From Uliginosibacterium aquaticum (lineage in GTDB: Bacteria > Pseudomonadota > Gammaproteobacteria > Burkholderiales > Rhodocyclaceae), in the NCBI RefSeq assembly GCF_012972705.2, contig NZ_JABCSC020000001.1, positions 930,001 to 994,000 on the forward strand: DNA of 64,000 nt, in the 5' to 3' direction. Position 1 is the first letter of the stretch. Every line of letters begins with the position of its first letter. Position numbers and translations under genes: made by a program. The notes under the pieces are model-generated. The model was not told where the DNA came from and ran no database searches. It was given only the letters and a program-made list of their open reading frames with translations. Shown here piece after piece: positions 26,666 to 36,650 of the stretch.

Positions 26666-27985
26666 ATGAATCTGGTTTTTCTGCTGTTGCTGCTGATCGT
26701 GCTGAATGGCATTTTTGCCATGGCAGAGATTGCAGTTGTGTCCTCGCGCAAGGCGAGGCTGCAGAAGCTGGCCGACGAAGGCTCGCTGGGTGCGAAAGTG
26801 GCACTGCGCCTGCATGATGATCCCTCCTCCTTCCTATCCACTGTTCAGGTGGGGATCACTTCGATCGGCATTCTCAGCGGCGTGGTGGGTGAAGACGCTC
26901 TGGCGGTGCCGATTGCCGATTGGCTGGCGGGCTTTTCCACCCTTGAGCATTACGCTCGTCCACTTTCGGTGGGCTTCGTGGTGGTGTTGATCACCTATCT
27001 GTCGGTGGTGATTGGCGAGTTGGTGCCCAAGCGTCTGGCTTTGCTGGCTCCTGAGTCGATTGCGGCGGTGATTGCCGGGCCGATGTCCGGGCTGGCCCGC
27101 GCCACGCGTCCGCTGGTGTGGTTGTTTTCGGTGTCTGGTGACGTGATCCTGCGCCCCTTCAACGCGCGCCGCTCCGACGAGCCACCGGTGACCGACGAAG
27201 AGATCAAGGTGCTGATGGAGCAGGGCGCCGAGGCCGGAGTGTTCCACGAGAGCGAGCAAGAGATCGTTTCGAACGTGTTGCGGCTCGATGAGCAGCGCAT
27301 TGGTACGATCATGACGCCCAGGAAGGACGTGCATTTCGTCGATCTTGAAGAGCCGCAGGAATTGCGCAATACGATCGCGGATACCGAGTACGGCCGCCTG
27401 GTGGTGTGCCGGGGCGGGCTGGAGAACGTGCTGGGCGTGCTGCATGTGGCTGATCTGCTCAAGCCTGCACTGTCTGGCGAAGTGCTTGATGTCGAGTCGG
27501 CGATCCGCCCTGCGCTGTATGTGCCGGAGACCGTGACGACTTCGCAGTTGCTGGAAAATTTCCGCAAGACTCGCGTGCAGTTTGCGCTGGTGGTGGACGA
27601 GTACGGTGAGCTCGAAGGCGTGGTGTCACTGACCGATGTGCTTACCTCCATCGTCGGGGAATTGCCCGCCGATGACGAGGAGCCAGATTCTGATGCGATC
27701 CGTCGTGAGGATGGCAGCTGGCTGATCGAGGCATCGATGAGCGTGGAGCGCTTCCATGATTTCTTCGAGGTGGATGAGCTACCGGGCAGTGAAAGTGGCG
27801 GCTTCCACACCATTGGCGGCTTTGTGATGCACATGCTGGGCCGGGTGCCGCGCGTCGCAGACCACTTCGAATGCATGGGGATGCGGTTTGAAGTCGTAGA
27901 TATGGATCGGCATCGCGTCGACAAGCTTCTGCTGACCATTCAGGAGCCGGATCTGCGTGCGCTGCTGGCGGCCAGCAAGGACTGA
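26666..27985 (+). CDS. CNNM/CorC-like hemolysin-family membrane protein
   Basis: Inner-membrane protein (439 aa) of the DUF21-CBS-CorC_HlyC family linked to Mg2+/Co2+ handling. DUF21 membrane domain at residues ~1-190 (AEIAVVSSRKARLQKLADEG, QVGITSIGILSGVVGE), two CBS repeats (~205-330; MTPRKDVHFVDLEE, VVDEYGELEGVVSLTDVLTSIVG) and the CorC_HlyC transporter-associated domain at the C-terminus. The annotation hemolysin is historical; ion transport or regulation is more likely. Ion unknown. Confidence 0.9.
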   Translation: MNLVFLLLLLIVLNGIFAMAEIAVVSSRKARLQKLADEGSLGAKVALRLHDDPSSFLSTVQVGITSIGILSGVVGEDALAVPIADWLAGFSTLEHYARPLSVGFVVVLITYLSVVIGELVPKRLALLAPESIAAVIAGPMSGLARATRPLVWLFSVSGDVILRPFNARRSDEPPVTDEEIKVLMEQGAEAGVFHESEQEIVSNVLRLDEQRIGTIMTPRKDVHFVDLEEPQELRNTIADTEYGRLVVCRGGLENVLGVLHVADLLKPALSGEVLDVESAIRPALYVPETVTTSQLLENFRKTRVQFALVVDEYGELEGVVSLTDVLTSIVGELPADDEEPDSDAIRREDGSWLIEASMSVERFHDFFEVDELPGSESGGFHTIGGFVMHMLGRVPRVADHFECMGMRFEVVDMDRHRVDKLLLTIQEPDLRALLAASKD

Positions 27986-28048
27986 GTGCCGTACCGCAGG
28001 ACTGAACAAGGGCTGCCCTGCGGGGCGGCCCATTTCTTTTGCGCTTTA

Positions 28049-28252
28049 AGAAGCTGTTCACGATCTTACGGCGAGGCTCTGATCCGGGCTTATGCGCTGC
28101 TCGGAATCCTCATTTATCAACATCAACTCCGGTTCCTGTTCTGCCACGGTTGCTTTGCACAGCAAACCGGCTGCGGCAGCGCAGAGCAGGCTCTGCTAAA
28201 CCCTGTCTCGCCCCTGCTGACGGCCTCTCGCTACAAATCGTGAACAGCTTCT
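28049..28252. mobile_element. MITE-like element with 16-bp terminal inverted repeats
   Basis: AGAAGCTGTTCACGAT (28049-28064) and its perfect reverse complement (28237-28252) bound a 204-bp non-coding block in the 408-bp gap before cheY. Inside are hairpins TTTGC-ACA-GCAAA (28154-28166) and GCAGAGC-AG-GCTCTGC (28181-28196). There is no transposase. The structure fits a non-autonomous miniature element or intergenic repeat; the remaining gap sequence shows nothing clear apart from the cheY leader. Confidence 0.6.
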
Positions 28253-28393
28253 AACTGTCCTGATGGGCAAGTCTTTCGGCTTCAGACTCAAAAAGTAACA
28301 AACCCTCTTCAGTCGCCGGACGCCTTGCCGATAGGTTTCAGGAGACCGGGCGCATCTGTCCGCCCGATCCGGTGAAGCTCAACGGGGGACATC

Positions 28394-28759
28394 ATGAAGT
28401 CGATCCTGCTGGTGGACGATTCGGCAACCGTGCTGCTGAGTACGTCCAGCATCCTGGCCAAGGCGGGTTATGAAGTCAGCAAGGCTGCTTCAGGCGACGA
28501 AGCATTGGGCAAGCTCAACTCGGGTCTGAAGCCCAATCTGGTCATCACCGATCTGAACATGCCGGGTATGAACGGACTTGAGTTCATCCGTGCCGTGCGC
28601 CAGTTGCCCCTCTTCAAGTTCGTACCGATCCTGTTTCTGACCACCGAGTCGCAGCAGTCCAAGCGTGCCGAGGCCAAGGCCGCCGGCGCTTCGGGCTGGC
28701 TGGTGAAGCCCGTGACGGCTGACGAACTGCTCGGCACCATCAAGCTGGTCATGAAATGA
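28394..28759 (+). CDS. cheY: CheY-like single-domain response regulator
   Basis: Receiver-only protein (121 aa). Acidic pocket Asp8-Asp9 (LVDDS), phospho-acceptor Asp53 (ITDLNMPG), switch Thr in FLTTES and Lys in WLVKPVT. As first gene of the che cluster and without an output domain, it should be the CheA target acting on the flagellar switch or another CheY-type effector. Its stop overlaps the next start (ATGA), coupling it to the receptor behind it. Confidence 0.93.
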   Translation: MKSILLVDDSATVLLSTSSILAKAGYEVSKAASGDEALGKLNSGLKPNLVITDLNMPGMNGLEFIRAVRQLPLFKFVPILFLTTESQQSKRAEAKAAGASGWLVKPVTADELLGTIKLVMK

Positions 28760-30048
28760 ACACCCCGCAGCCACTCAACTGCCATCGCTGTTTCATCCTG
28801 CGCGTGTCCCTGGTGTCGCTGGGCACGGCAGCGGTGATCGGCTTTCTGGCCTGGCTGGGCTTTGACTGGTTCAACCCGCGCCTGCAGGACTGGTTCGGGC
28901 TAAGTCCGCGTGGGGCTGCGTTGCTGGCGGTGGAGGGCGCCGTGCTGTGTGCGTTTGCGGTGCAGTTTATTGCTTCGCTCCTGCTTTTTCGCGACCCGGC
29001 CTTTGGCCTAGCGGCTCAGGGAGAGCAGGTCGAGGGGGACTTTCATAGTGTCTGGCAGCGCCGGGTGCACCCGGTGCGTGAAGAGCTGCTGGGGTTTCCT
29101 GCTTTCCAGGGGGTGGTGCACAAGCAACTGGGGGCGGTAACGGTGGCAACCGAGGCGGCCGCGCTGCGCATCATGGAGCGCCTGCAGAAGGTGGACGAAC
29201 ACCTGACTGAAATGAACGATTACATCGGCGCCTTCAACCAGCAATCCGAAATGATGATGGAGAACTCGCGTGCCGGGCTCGAGAAGAACACCCGGCGGGT
29301 CGAGGAAATGCAGCGCTATATCGCTGATCGGGTGACAGATAGCGAGGACGAGCATCGCCGCATCTCGGAAATTGTCGCCGATGCGCGCTCGCTGGAATCT
29401 CTCGTGGATCTGATCAAGCATGTGGCTGGCCAAACCAATCTGCTTGCCTTGAATGCGGCGATTGAAGCCGCGCGGGCCGGCGAGGCGGGGCGTGGCTTCG
29501 CGGTGGTCGCCGATGAGGTACGCAAGCTCTCGGTGCAGACCGAGCACGCGGTCGTGCAGATTCGCGAGGGCATCCTGAAAGTGGCCTCCCGTGTCGAAGA
29601 GCAATTCGCCCAGCGCATGGCACATGACGTGCAGAAGGAAGAAGTCGAGACGCTGGAGGAGTTCTCTGGTCAGCTCATCGAGATGGGCGCGCGCTACGGC
29701 TATTTCGTGATGCGCGAAGGGGAGACGGTGGAGCAACTGCGCACCACCAGCGAGGCGCTGACCCGCACCTTCATGGATGTGATGGCCGATATCCAGTTTC
29801 AGGACGTGACGCGTCAGCAGGTCGAACACGTGCTGGCGGCGATCGGCAAGTTGGGCGCACACCTGGAACAGATGGCCGGCGTGCTCGATCCGGCCTGTGC
29901 CGAGGCACCTACGCTGGTGCCACTGGCCGACACCCTGGACGACATGTTTTCGAACTACGTGATGGATGAGCAGCGCGATGCCCATGCTTCGGCTCTGGGC
30001 AATTCGCCCGCTGCTGGTGGTGGTGGCCCCAAGGTCGAGCTGTTCTGA
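28756..30048 (+). CDS. Chemoreceptor-like protein with C-terminal CheZ-like motif
   Basis: Protein of 430 aa. Two N-terminal membrane helices (about residues 14-36 and 52-75) with almost no periplasmic domain, then a cytoplasmic region with a methyl-accepting signalling core ([21 protein letters not shown] ... VADEVRKLS). Unlike ordinary receptors, a further ~130 residues follow the core and contain [10 protein letters not shown]; Asp350 and Gln354 match the DxxxQ catalytic spacing of CheZ phosphatases (QDLTGQ). It is translationally coupled to cheY, and no separate cheZ is present. The phosphatase idea is inference. Confidence 0.85.
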   Translation: MNTPQPLNCHRCFILRVSLVSLGTAAVIGFLAWLGFDWFNPRLQDWFGLSPRGAALLAVEGAVLCAFAVQFIASLLLFRDPAFGLAAQGEQVEGDFHSVWQRRVHPVREELLGFPAFQGVVHKQLGAVTVATEAAALRIMERLQKVDEHLTEMNDYIGAFNQQSEMMMENSRAGLEKNTRRVEEMQRYIADRVTDSEDEHRRISEIVADARSLESLVDLIKHVAGQTNLLALNAAIEAARAGEAGRGFAVVADEVRKLSVQTEHAVVQIREGILKVASRVEEQFAQRMAHDVQKEEVETLEEFSGQLIEMGARYGYFVMREGETVEQLRTTSEALTRTFMDVMADIQFQDVTRQQVEHVLAAIGKLGAHLEQMAGVLDPACAEAPTLVPLADTLDDMFSNYVMDEQRDAHASALGNSPAAGGGGPKVELF

Positions 30049-30062
30049 GCGAGGAGAGTGGC

Positions 30063-30395
30063 ATGCCTGGAAGTGGAACGCAGCAGATGACGCCGGTGGG
30101 CGGCATCACGATCTACAACGCGGGTGAGCTTAAGGCCCAGCTCCTGCAGCGGCTGGAAGAAACCGAGTTGCTGGAGCTTGATCTTTCGCGTGTGGATGAA
30201 CTCGATAGTGCTGGTTTACAGGTGCTGGTGCTGGCCAAGCGCGAAGCGCAGCGTCGCCAGCGCCATCTGGCCATCGTGGCTCACAGCGCCGAGGTGCAGG
30301 AAGTGTTCGATCTGCTTGGCCTCGCCCGCTGGTTTGGCGACCCGATGCTGATGCACGCTGATTCACACAGGGCCGCAGCGGCCCGGGAGGCCTGA
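30063..30395 (+). CDS. STAS-domain protein of the che operon
   Basis: Single STAS domain (110 aa), the fold of anti-sigma-factor antagonists. LDLSRVDELDSAGLQVLVLAKR holds Ser49 at the usual phosphorylation site (D-S-A-G). The preceding strand ITIYNAGELK matches the family start. It sits 14 nt behind the receptor and ends 2 nt before cheA, so it belongs to the operon. Possible roles are a scaffold or a CheA-linked phospho-switch; not known. Confidence 0.85.
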   Translation: MPGSGTQQMTPVGGITIYNAGELKAQLLQRLEETELLELDLSRVDELDSAGLQVLVLAKREAQRRQRHLAIVAHSAEVQEVFDLLGLARWFGDPMLMHADSHRAAAAREA

Positions 30396-30397
30396 AC

Positions 30398-32572
30398 ATG
30401 GATCCGGTCCGCGAGGCCTTCATGGCCGAATGCACGGAATTGCTGGCGCTGCTCGACGAGAGCCTGCTTGCGCTCGAGAACGATCCGCTCAACGCGGATC
30501 TGATCAATGCCATCTTTCGCGCGGTGCACACCATCAAGGGCGGCGCCGGCATCATCGAATGTGGCTTCATCGAGCGTTTTTCGCATGTGCTTGAAAACGC
30601 GCTCGACGATGTGCGCGAGGGGCGTCTGGCGATCTCGCCCGAGCTGCTCGATACGCTCTTTGGCAGCGTGGATCACTTGCGCGCCCTGTTGCCCTTGATC
30701 CCGGACCACACCGCCAATCCTTCGGCAGACATGGACGCCATCGGTGCCGAACTGCTGGCCCGCATGCGCCAGATCAGCGGTCAGTCGGAGGCCGCCGCGG
30801 CCAATGCTGCCGTGCAACTGCCGCTGCAGCAGGGTACGGGCAGTCTGATCGGCCACGATTGCTGGCACATCTCGATCCGTTTCGGTGAGAACGTGCTGCG
30901 TGAAGGCATGGATCCGCTGTCATTCATCCGCTACCTCGCCAGCTTCGGCGAGATCGTGCATATCACTACGCTGGTGGATGCGATTCCGGCCGCGGCCAGC
31001 ATGGATCCCGAATCCTGTTATCTGGGCTGCGAGATTGATTTTCGTGCCGACACCAGCAAGGAAAAGATCGAGCGCGTATTCGAGTTCGTGCGTGACAGCT
31101 GCTTGCTCCACATCCTGCCGCCGGACAGCAAACTGGCCGACTACATCGAGCTGGTCATGAGTCTGCCAGAAGACAATCTGCGGATCGGCGAGATCCTGGT
31201 GGCGGCCGGGGCCATCACTCGTCAGGAGCTGCTCGACAGCCTGCAGATCCAGAGCCGCGAAGAGAGTGCCGGTGAGCCGCGGGAAACAGCGCCGCAACCG
31301 CTGGGAGAAATTCTCGTCAGCCAGCAGGTGGTGCAGAAAGAGATCGTCGAGGCTGCCGCTGTGAAGCAGGTTAAGGCGCAAGAGAAGCGTGCTGCTGAAG
31401 CCCAGCTGATCCGTGTGCCAGCAGACAAGCTTGATCATCTCATCAACCTTGTTGGCGAACTCGTGATTGCCGGATCGGCCGCTGCGATGGTGGCCCAGCG
31501 CACCCGCAACAGCGCCCTGTTCGAAGCCACCGCCACCATCTCCAGTCTGGTCGAGGAAGTGCGTGAGAGCGCCTTGCGTCTGCGCATGGTGCAGATCGGC
31601 GAGGTATTCACCCGCTTCCAGCGTGTGGTGCGTGATGTGGCCAAGGAGCTGGACAAGAACATCGAGTTGCGCATCTCGGGTGAGGAAACCGAGCTCGATA
31701 AGAGCGTGGTCGACAAGATCGGCGACCCGCTGATGCACCTCGTGCGCAACGCGATCGATCATGGCATCGAAGCCCCGGATGTGCGGCGTGCGCGTGGCAA
31801 GCCCGAGCGTGGCACGGTGGGGCTGAACGCCTATCACGAGTCAGGCAGCATCGTGATCGAGATCTCGGACGATGGCGGCGGCCTCAACCGGGAGCGGATC
31901 TGCGCCAAGGCGATCGAGCGTGGCCTGATCGCAGCCGGCGCCGAGCTTCCCGACCAGGACATCTATCGCCTCATTTTCGAGCCTGGTTTTTCCACCGCAG
32001 ATCAGGTGAGCAAGCTCTCTGGTCGCGGGGTCGGCATGGACGTGGTCAAACGTGGCATCGAATCCCTGCGTGGCACGGTGGAGGTTGAGAGCAGTGAAGG
32101 TGTCGGCAGCCTGTTCCGCATCCGTTTGCCGCTCACCCTGGCCATCATCGATGGCTTCCTGATGGGCGTCTCCGGCGCAGCCTACGTGGTGCCGCTGGAC
32201 ATGGTCGAGGAGTGCATCGAACTGTCGGCCGACAAGGCCGGCAGCCGCTACATCAACCTGCGCGGTGAAGTGCTGCCGTGCATCCGCTTGCGCGAATTCC
32301 TAGAGCTTGGCGGGCTTGCCGGGCGCCGCGAAAACGTAGTGGTGGTGCGCTACGGTGCGCAGAAAGCCGGCCTGGTGGTGGATGAGCTGATGGGCGAGTT
32401 CCAGACCGTCATCAAGCCGCTCGGGCGCATCTTCCGTCACCTGCGCGGGGTGGCCGGCTCGACGATTCTCGGGGGCGGCGAAGTCGCCCTCATCCTGGAT
32501 GTACCGGCCCTGATCGCGCTTGCCGCCGATCAGGAGCGCGCCCAGCGCACGGCCAGCCCGGCCAGTGCCTGA
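30398..32572 (+). CDS. cheA: Chemotaxis histidine kinase CheA
   Basis: Kinase of 724 aa that phosphorylates CheY and CheB in receptor arrays. P1 phosphotransfer domain with His44 (RAVHTIKGGAG), a linker/P2-like section (~140-250), P3 dimerisation helices (~345-410), P4 ATPase with N-box HLVRNAIDHGIE, G1 SDDGGG and G2 GRGVGMDVV, and P5 CheW-like regulatory domain (~590-700). A short Gln/Glu-rich segment (LGEILVSQQVVQKEIVEAA) lies between P2 and P3. Start ATG 30398 follows the STAS stop by 2 nt. Confidence 0.96.
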   Translation: MDPVREAFMAECTELLALLDESLLALENDPLNADLINAIFRAVHTIKGGAGIIECGFIERFSHVLENALDDVREGRLAISPELLDTLFGSVDHLRALLPLIPDHTANPSADMDAIGAELLARMRQISGQSEAAAANAAVQLPLQQGTGSLIGHDCWHISIRFGENVLREGMDPLSFIRYLASFGEIVHITTLVDAIPAAASMDPESCYLGCEIDFRADTSKEKIERVFEFVRDSCLLHILPPDSKLADYIELVMSLPEDNLRIGEILVAAGAITRQELLDSLQIQSREESAGEPRETAPQPLGEILVSQQVVQKEIVEAAAVKQVKAQEKRAAEAQLIRVPADKLDHLINLVGELVIAGSAAAMVAQRTRNSALFEATATISSLVEEVRESALRLRMVQIGEVFTRFQRVVRDVAKELDKNIELRISGEETELDKSVVDKIGDPLMHLVRNAIDHGIEAPDVRRARGKPERGTVGLNAYHESGSIVIEISDDGGGLNRERICAKAIERGLIAAGAELPDQDIYRLIFEPGFSTADQVSKLSGRGVGMDVVKRGIESLRGTVEVESSEGVGSLFRIRLPLTLAIIDGFLMGVSGAAYVVPLDMVEECIELSADKAGSRYINLRGEVLPCIRLREFLELGGLAGRRENVVVVRYGAQKAGLVVDELMGEFQTVIKPLGRIFRHLRGVAGSTILGGGEVALILDVPALIALAADQERAQRTASPASA

Positions 32573-32610
32573 CGTCGCAGTCAATCGCTTTAATGTGAAG
32601 GAGCTGGATC

Positions 32611-34218
32611 ATGTTCAAAAATCTGAAACTCGGAGTAAAGCTGGCCATCGGCTTCGGTCTGGTCGTAGCCATGATGGGTATCATCTCCATCCTGGCCTAC
32701 ACCCGCGTCAGTGCGCTCGACGAGATGGTCAATGTGATGGTGAATGACCGCTTCCCGAAGACGGAGTGGTCCAACAATGTCATCAATGACCTCAATACTG
32801 TGGCCCGGCGATTGCGCAATGCAGTCCTGGCTGACAAGCCGGATGCGGTGAAAGCCGAACTGGACCAGATTCCCCTGCTGCGCAAGAGCATTAGCGACAG
32901 CCTCGAAAAGCTCGAGAAAAACATTACCTCCGAAAAGGGCGTCGAGCTGCTCAAGGTAGTGAATGTAGCGCGGGCTGGTTATGTCGCGCAGCAGGATGTG
33001 GTGATCAAGGCGGTCAACGAAAACCGGCGTGCCGACGCGGTAGCCACCATTTTCGGCGAGCTGCGCAAGACCCAGAGCGCTTACATGGATGCCGTGAATG
33101 ACCTGATCAAATTCCAGGTCAAGCTGATGGAAGAGGATGGACATAGCGCCGAAAAGCTGGCTGAGCAAACCAAACTACTGGTGCTGGTGGTGTTCTTCGG
33201 TGCCTTGCTGATTGCGGGTCTGGCGGCCTGGATTGTGACCCGCAGCATCACCCGGCCGATCAATCAGGCGCTTGATGTGGCCAACAGGATTGCGCAGGGG
33301 GATCTCACTGCCACGGTCAAGGCAGACAGCACCGACGAGGTTGGCATGCTGTTGGGCTCGCTGGATGAAATGAGCACCAAGCTCGCCCAGATCATTACCG
33401 AGGTGCGTACTGCAGCCGATAGCCTCACCGGCGCCTCCGGCCAGATCAGTGCTACTTCGCAGTCACTCTCGCAAGCTTCCAGCGAACAGGCTGCCAGCGT
33501 CGAGGAAACCTCAGCTTCGATGGAAGAGATGAGCAGTTCGGTGACGCAGAACGCAGATAACGCCAAGGTCACCGACGGTATGGCCATCAAGGCCGCACGT
33601 GAAGCCGGCGAGGGCGGTGAAGCGGTCGAAAAAACCGTTCTCGCCATGAAGCAGATTGCAGACAAGATCGGCATCATCGACGACATTGCCTACCAGACCA
33701 ATTTGCTGGCGCTCAACGCCGCGATCGAAGCGGCGCGTGCCGGAGAGCACGGCAAGGGCTTTGCCGTGGTGGCGGCTGAAGTGCGCAAGCTGGCCGAGCG
33801 CAGCCAGGTGGCCGCGCAGGAAATCGGCGAGCTGGCCGGCGGCTCGGTGCAGCTGGCAGAGAAGGCTGGCAAGCTGCTCGATGAAATGGTGCCCTCGATC
33901 CAGAAGACCTCCGAACTGGTGCAGGAGATCGCTGCCGCATCCACCGAGCAATCGGGCGGCGTCGGGCAGATCAATGCCGCCCTTTCCCAGCTCTCCCAGC
34001 TCACCCAGCAAAACGCCTCGGCCTCTGAAGAGCTGGCGGCCACGGCCGAAGAAATGAGTGGTCAGGCCGAGCAGTTGCAGCAGCTGATGGCTTTCTTCAA
34101 GCTGGCGGGCGGAGCGGCGAGTGCCGGGGTGGTCGACAAGGCCATGCGCTCCACGCGCCACACCGTACGCATCGGCTCTGGTGGCGAGCCGGGCGACAAG
34201 GAATTCGTGCGCTTCTAA
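32611..34218 (+). CDS. Methyl-accepting chemotaxis protein (four-helix-bundle sensor)
   Basis: Receptor of 535 aa with Tar/Tsr-like layout: membrane helix 1 (about residues 11-31), periplasmic four-helix bundle (~32-190; [25 protein letters not shown]-type), helix 2 (~191-212), HAMP and signalling domain with [20 protein letters not shown] tip. No ligand can be assigned. No C-terminal pentapeptide; it ends DKEFVRF, a tail resembling that of the receptor at 3114 (SGEYTRF). Between cheA and cheW in the operon. Confidence 0.94.
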   Translation: MFKNLKLGVKLAIGFGLVVAMMGIISILAYTRVSALDEMVNVMVNDRFPKTEWSNNVINDLNTVARRLRNAVLADKPDAVKAELDQIPLLRKSISDSLEKLEKNITSEKGVELLKVVNVARAGYVAQQDVVIKAVNENRRADAVATIFGELRKTQSAYMDAVNDLIKFQVKLMEEDGHSAEKLAEQTKLLVLVVFFGALLIAGLAAWIVTRSITRPINQALDVANRIAQGDLTATVKADSTDEVGMLLGSLDEMSTKLAQIITEVRTAADSLTGASGQISATSQSLSQASSEQAASVEETSASMEEMSSSVTQNADNAKVTDGMAIKAAREAGEGGEAVEKTVLAMKQIADKIGIIDDIAYQTNLLALNAAIEAARAGEHGKGFAVVAAEVRKLAERSQVAAQEIGELAGGSVQLAEKAGKLLDEMVPSIQKTSELVQEIAAASTEQSGGVGQINAALSQLSQLTQQNASASEELAATAEEMSGQAEQLQQLMAFFKLAGGAASAGVVDKAMRSTRHTVRIGSGGEPGDKEFVRF

Positions 34219-34230
34219 AGGGAGGGCATC

Positions 34231-34788
34231 ATGGCCAACATCATTCCAGCAGGCTCGCTCGCCGCCACTCTGGCCGACGAGCAGAGCCATCAGTACCTCA
34301 CCTTCCTGCTTGGTGGCGAGCTCTACGCCATCGGCATTTTGTCGATCAAGGAAATCATTGAGTACGGCAAGCTCACCACCATTCCGATGATGCCCGAGCA
34401 CATTCGTGGCGTGATTAATCTGCGCGGCGCGGTGGTGCCGGTGGTGGATCTCTCGGCGCGCTTTGGCCGCGGAGGCTGCCAGATCACCCGGCGCACCTGC
34501 ATCGTGATCATCGAGATTGGCGGGGGCGAAGGCGAGCGCCACGATATCGGCGTGATCGTGGACGCCGTGTGCGAGGTGCAGGATATTCCGGCCAACCGCA
34601 TCGAAGCCCCGCCAGCCTTCGGCGCTAACATCCGTACGGACTTCATCTCCGGCATGGGCAAGGTTGGCGAGCAGTTCGTGATCATCCTCAGCGTCAATCA
34701 CGTGCTCTCGCTCGATGAACTCGCTGCACTCGGCGCACTGCACGGCAGCCTGCAGGACAACCGGGAGGGGGAAACGCTCGCCGCCTGA
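34231..34788 (+). CDS. cheW: Chemotaxis coupling protein CheW
   Basis: Adaptor (185 aa) that links receptors to the CheA P5 domain. Two SH3-like subdomains; motifs YLTFLLGGELYAIGILSIKEIIEYGKL and GVINLRGAVVPVVDLSARFG, then GVIVDAVCEVQDI. 12 nt behind the receptor. After it comes a 115-nt gap where cheR would be expected in the common order cheW-cheR-cheD-cheB. Confidence 0.95.
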   Translation: MANIIPAGSLAATLADEQSHQYLTFLLGGELYAIGILSIKEIIEYGKLTTIPMMPEHIRGVINLRGAVVPVVDLSARFGRGGCQITRRTCIVIIEIGGGEGERHDIGVIVDAVCEVQDIPANRIEAPPAFGANIRTDFISGMGKVGEQFVIILSVNHVLSLDELAALGALHGSLQDNREGETLAA

Positions 34789-34903
34789 ACCTTCTGCACG
34801 GGTGGCCCGTGTGCGGCGCCGGGCATCGGCCAGCCGCCCGCAGGTGTCTGGCCAGAGTGTCTGGCTTCCGTCTTGAAATCTGTTTGAATACCTTCGTTTC
34901 ACC

Positions 34904-35461
34904 ATGGCAGCCCAATCCTTCACTCCGCCCGGATTCCTCAATGAGCGCCCGGATTGCATCCAGGAGGTGTTCCTCAATCCGGGGGGCTTCCATTTCGGTG
35001 GTGCGGATACGCGTATCGTCACTCTGCTGGGCTCCTGTGTTTCGATCACCCTGTGGCATCCCAGGCTGCGGGTGGGGGGGATGTGCCATTTCATGCTGCC
35101 CTCGCGCGGGGTGATCCCTGAGGGTGGAAGTTACGACGGGCGCTATGGCGACGAGGCCATGAAGTTGTTCATGGGCCACATCATGCGGGTCGCCGCTGAG
35201 CCCGAGGAGTTCCAGGCCAAGCTCTTTGGCGGCGCCAACATGTTTGCTGACATTGCGCAGCGTCGCGAAGCTAATGTGGGCGAGCGCAACATCGAGATGG
35301 GGCTGGCCCAGCTGGAGCGTTACGGCATTCCATTGATCGCCAAGCATCTGGGCGGTGAAAGTCACCGCAAGCTGATGCTGGATGTCTGGAGCGGCGATGT
35401 GTGGCTCAAGCAGCAGGGCGTCAGCCCGAGCGAGATGGCGCGGGCGCGAGGCCGGAAATGA
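34904..35461 (+). CDS. cheD: Chemoreceptor glutamine deamidase CheD
   Basis: Enzyme of 185 aa that deamidates receptor glutamines to glutamates. Catalytic Cys45 in [11 protein letters not shown] and His62 in MCHFMLP; GGANMF and [14 protein letters not shown] are family segments. Its stop overlaps the cheB start (ATGA), so the two are translationally coupled. Confidence 0.95.
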   Translation: MAAQSFTPPGFLNERPDCIQEVFLNPGGFHFGGADTRIVTLLGSCVSITLWHPRLRVGGMCHFMLPSRGVIPEGGSYDGRYGDEAMKLFMGHIMRVAAEPEEFQAKLFGGANMFADIAQRREANVGERNIEMGLAQLERYGIPLIAKHLGGESHRKLMLDVWSGDVWLKQQGVSPSEMARARGRK

Positions 35462-36513
35462 GGCGGATCCGGGTAGCTGTGATCGATGATTCGGCCATCG
35501 TGCGCCAAGTGGTGAGCGAGCTGATCAGCCATGCCGCGGATATGGAAATTGCCTGCACGGCAGCGGACCCGTTGTTTGCCCTGCCCAAGATGAGTGATGC
35601 CTGGCCCGATGTGATCGTGCTGGATATCGAAATGCCGCGCATGGATGGCATCACCTTCCTGCGCAAGATCATGGCCGAGCGACCGACCCCCGTGGTGATC
35701 TGCTCCTCGCACACCGAGCGCGGCGCGCAGGTCACCATGCAGGCCATGGCGGCAGGGGCCATCAGCATCATCACCAAGCCCCGGCTGGGTGTGCGCCAGT
35801 TCTTGCACGATGTGACCAGCGATCTGCTTGCCGCGATCCGCACTGCGGCACATGCCAACCTGCGTGGCCTGCAGGCGGCGTCCGGCGCTTCATCGGCGCT
35901 GCCTGAAGCGCGAAGTGCGGAGCCCGTTGTTGCGCGTGCCCCCCGTGCGGGCGCCCGCATGGTGGCTATCGGTACTTCCACGGGCGGCACCGTGGCGCTG
36001 GAGAACGTGCTGCGCCAGATGCCGGCCGATTGCCCGCCGCTGGTGATCGTGCAGCACATGCCGGAGAAATTCACCGCTGCCTTTGCCGAACGCCTCGACA
36101 GCTTCTGTATACCCGAGATCCGTGAGGCACAGGATGGCGATCGGGTGCTGCCGGGGCGCGCCCTGATTGCGCCGGGTGGCAGCCACATGCAATTGGTGCG
36201 TGTGGCCAGCGGTTGGGCCGTGGAGGTGGCTGACGGCCCGCTCGTGAATCGCCACAAACCCTCGGTGGACGTGCTCTTTCGTTCGGTGGCAAAGCTCGCG
36301 GGGAGCAGTGCGCTGGGCGTGATCATGACCGGTATGGGTGATGATGGCGCGCGCGGCCTCAAGGAAATGCACGACGCCGGCGCACTGACGCTGGGGCAGG
36401 ATGAAGCCAGCTGCGTGGTCTACGGCATGCCCAAGGAGGCCATGCGCCTGGGCGGCGTGCAGGAGCAACTGGCGCTGCCCGATATTGCCCGGCGCATCCT
36501 GGAGTTGGCCTGA
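35458..36513 (+). CDS. cheB: Protein-glutamate methylesterase CheB
   Basis: Response-regulator methylesterase (351 aa) that demethylates receptors. Receiver domain with phospho-acceptor Asp56 ([11 protein letters not shown]), a linker (~130-165), then the esterase with catalytic Ser174 (GTSTGG), His200 (IVQHMPEKF) and Asp296 ([10 protein letters not shown]). ATG 35458 begins at [10 protein letters not shown]; an upstream in-frame codon at 35401 would add a non-family extension inside cheD. No cheR lies in this window to supply the methyl groups CheB removes. Confidence 0.95.
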   Translation: MRRIRVAVIDDSAIVRQVVSELISHAADMEIACTAADPLFALPKMSDAWPDVIVLDIEMPRMDGITFLRKIMAERPTPVVICSSHTERGAQVTMQAMAAGAISIITKPRLGVRQFLHDVTSDLLAAIRTAAHANLRGLQAASGASSALPEARSAEPVVARAPRAGARMVAIGTSTGGTVALENVLRQMPADCPPLVIVQHMPEKFTAAFAERLDSFCIPEIREAQDGDRVLPGRALIAPGGSHMQLVRVASGWAVEVADGPLVNRHKPSVDVLFRSVAKLAGSSALGVIMTGMGDDGARGLKEMHDAGALTLGQDEASCVVYGMPKEAMRLGGVQEQLALPDIARRILELA

Positions 36514-36650
36514 GCCTCTTCAGGCGCTTCCCGCCCTGGGGGCATGAAGCTGCAGGGGCTGCCTCTTTGTGCGCCTCAAAGCTGTGCCGCTGGCGACGTT
36601 ATTAATTCAGAGAGCGGCCAAGTGGAGCCTGCTTGATTCCCGGAGGCAAG

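Noticed and set aside
28253-28393. Sigma-28 promoter before cheY
   Set aside because: GCCGATAG occurs near 28328 but no matching -35 (TAAAG-like) at the right distance.
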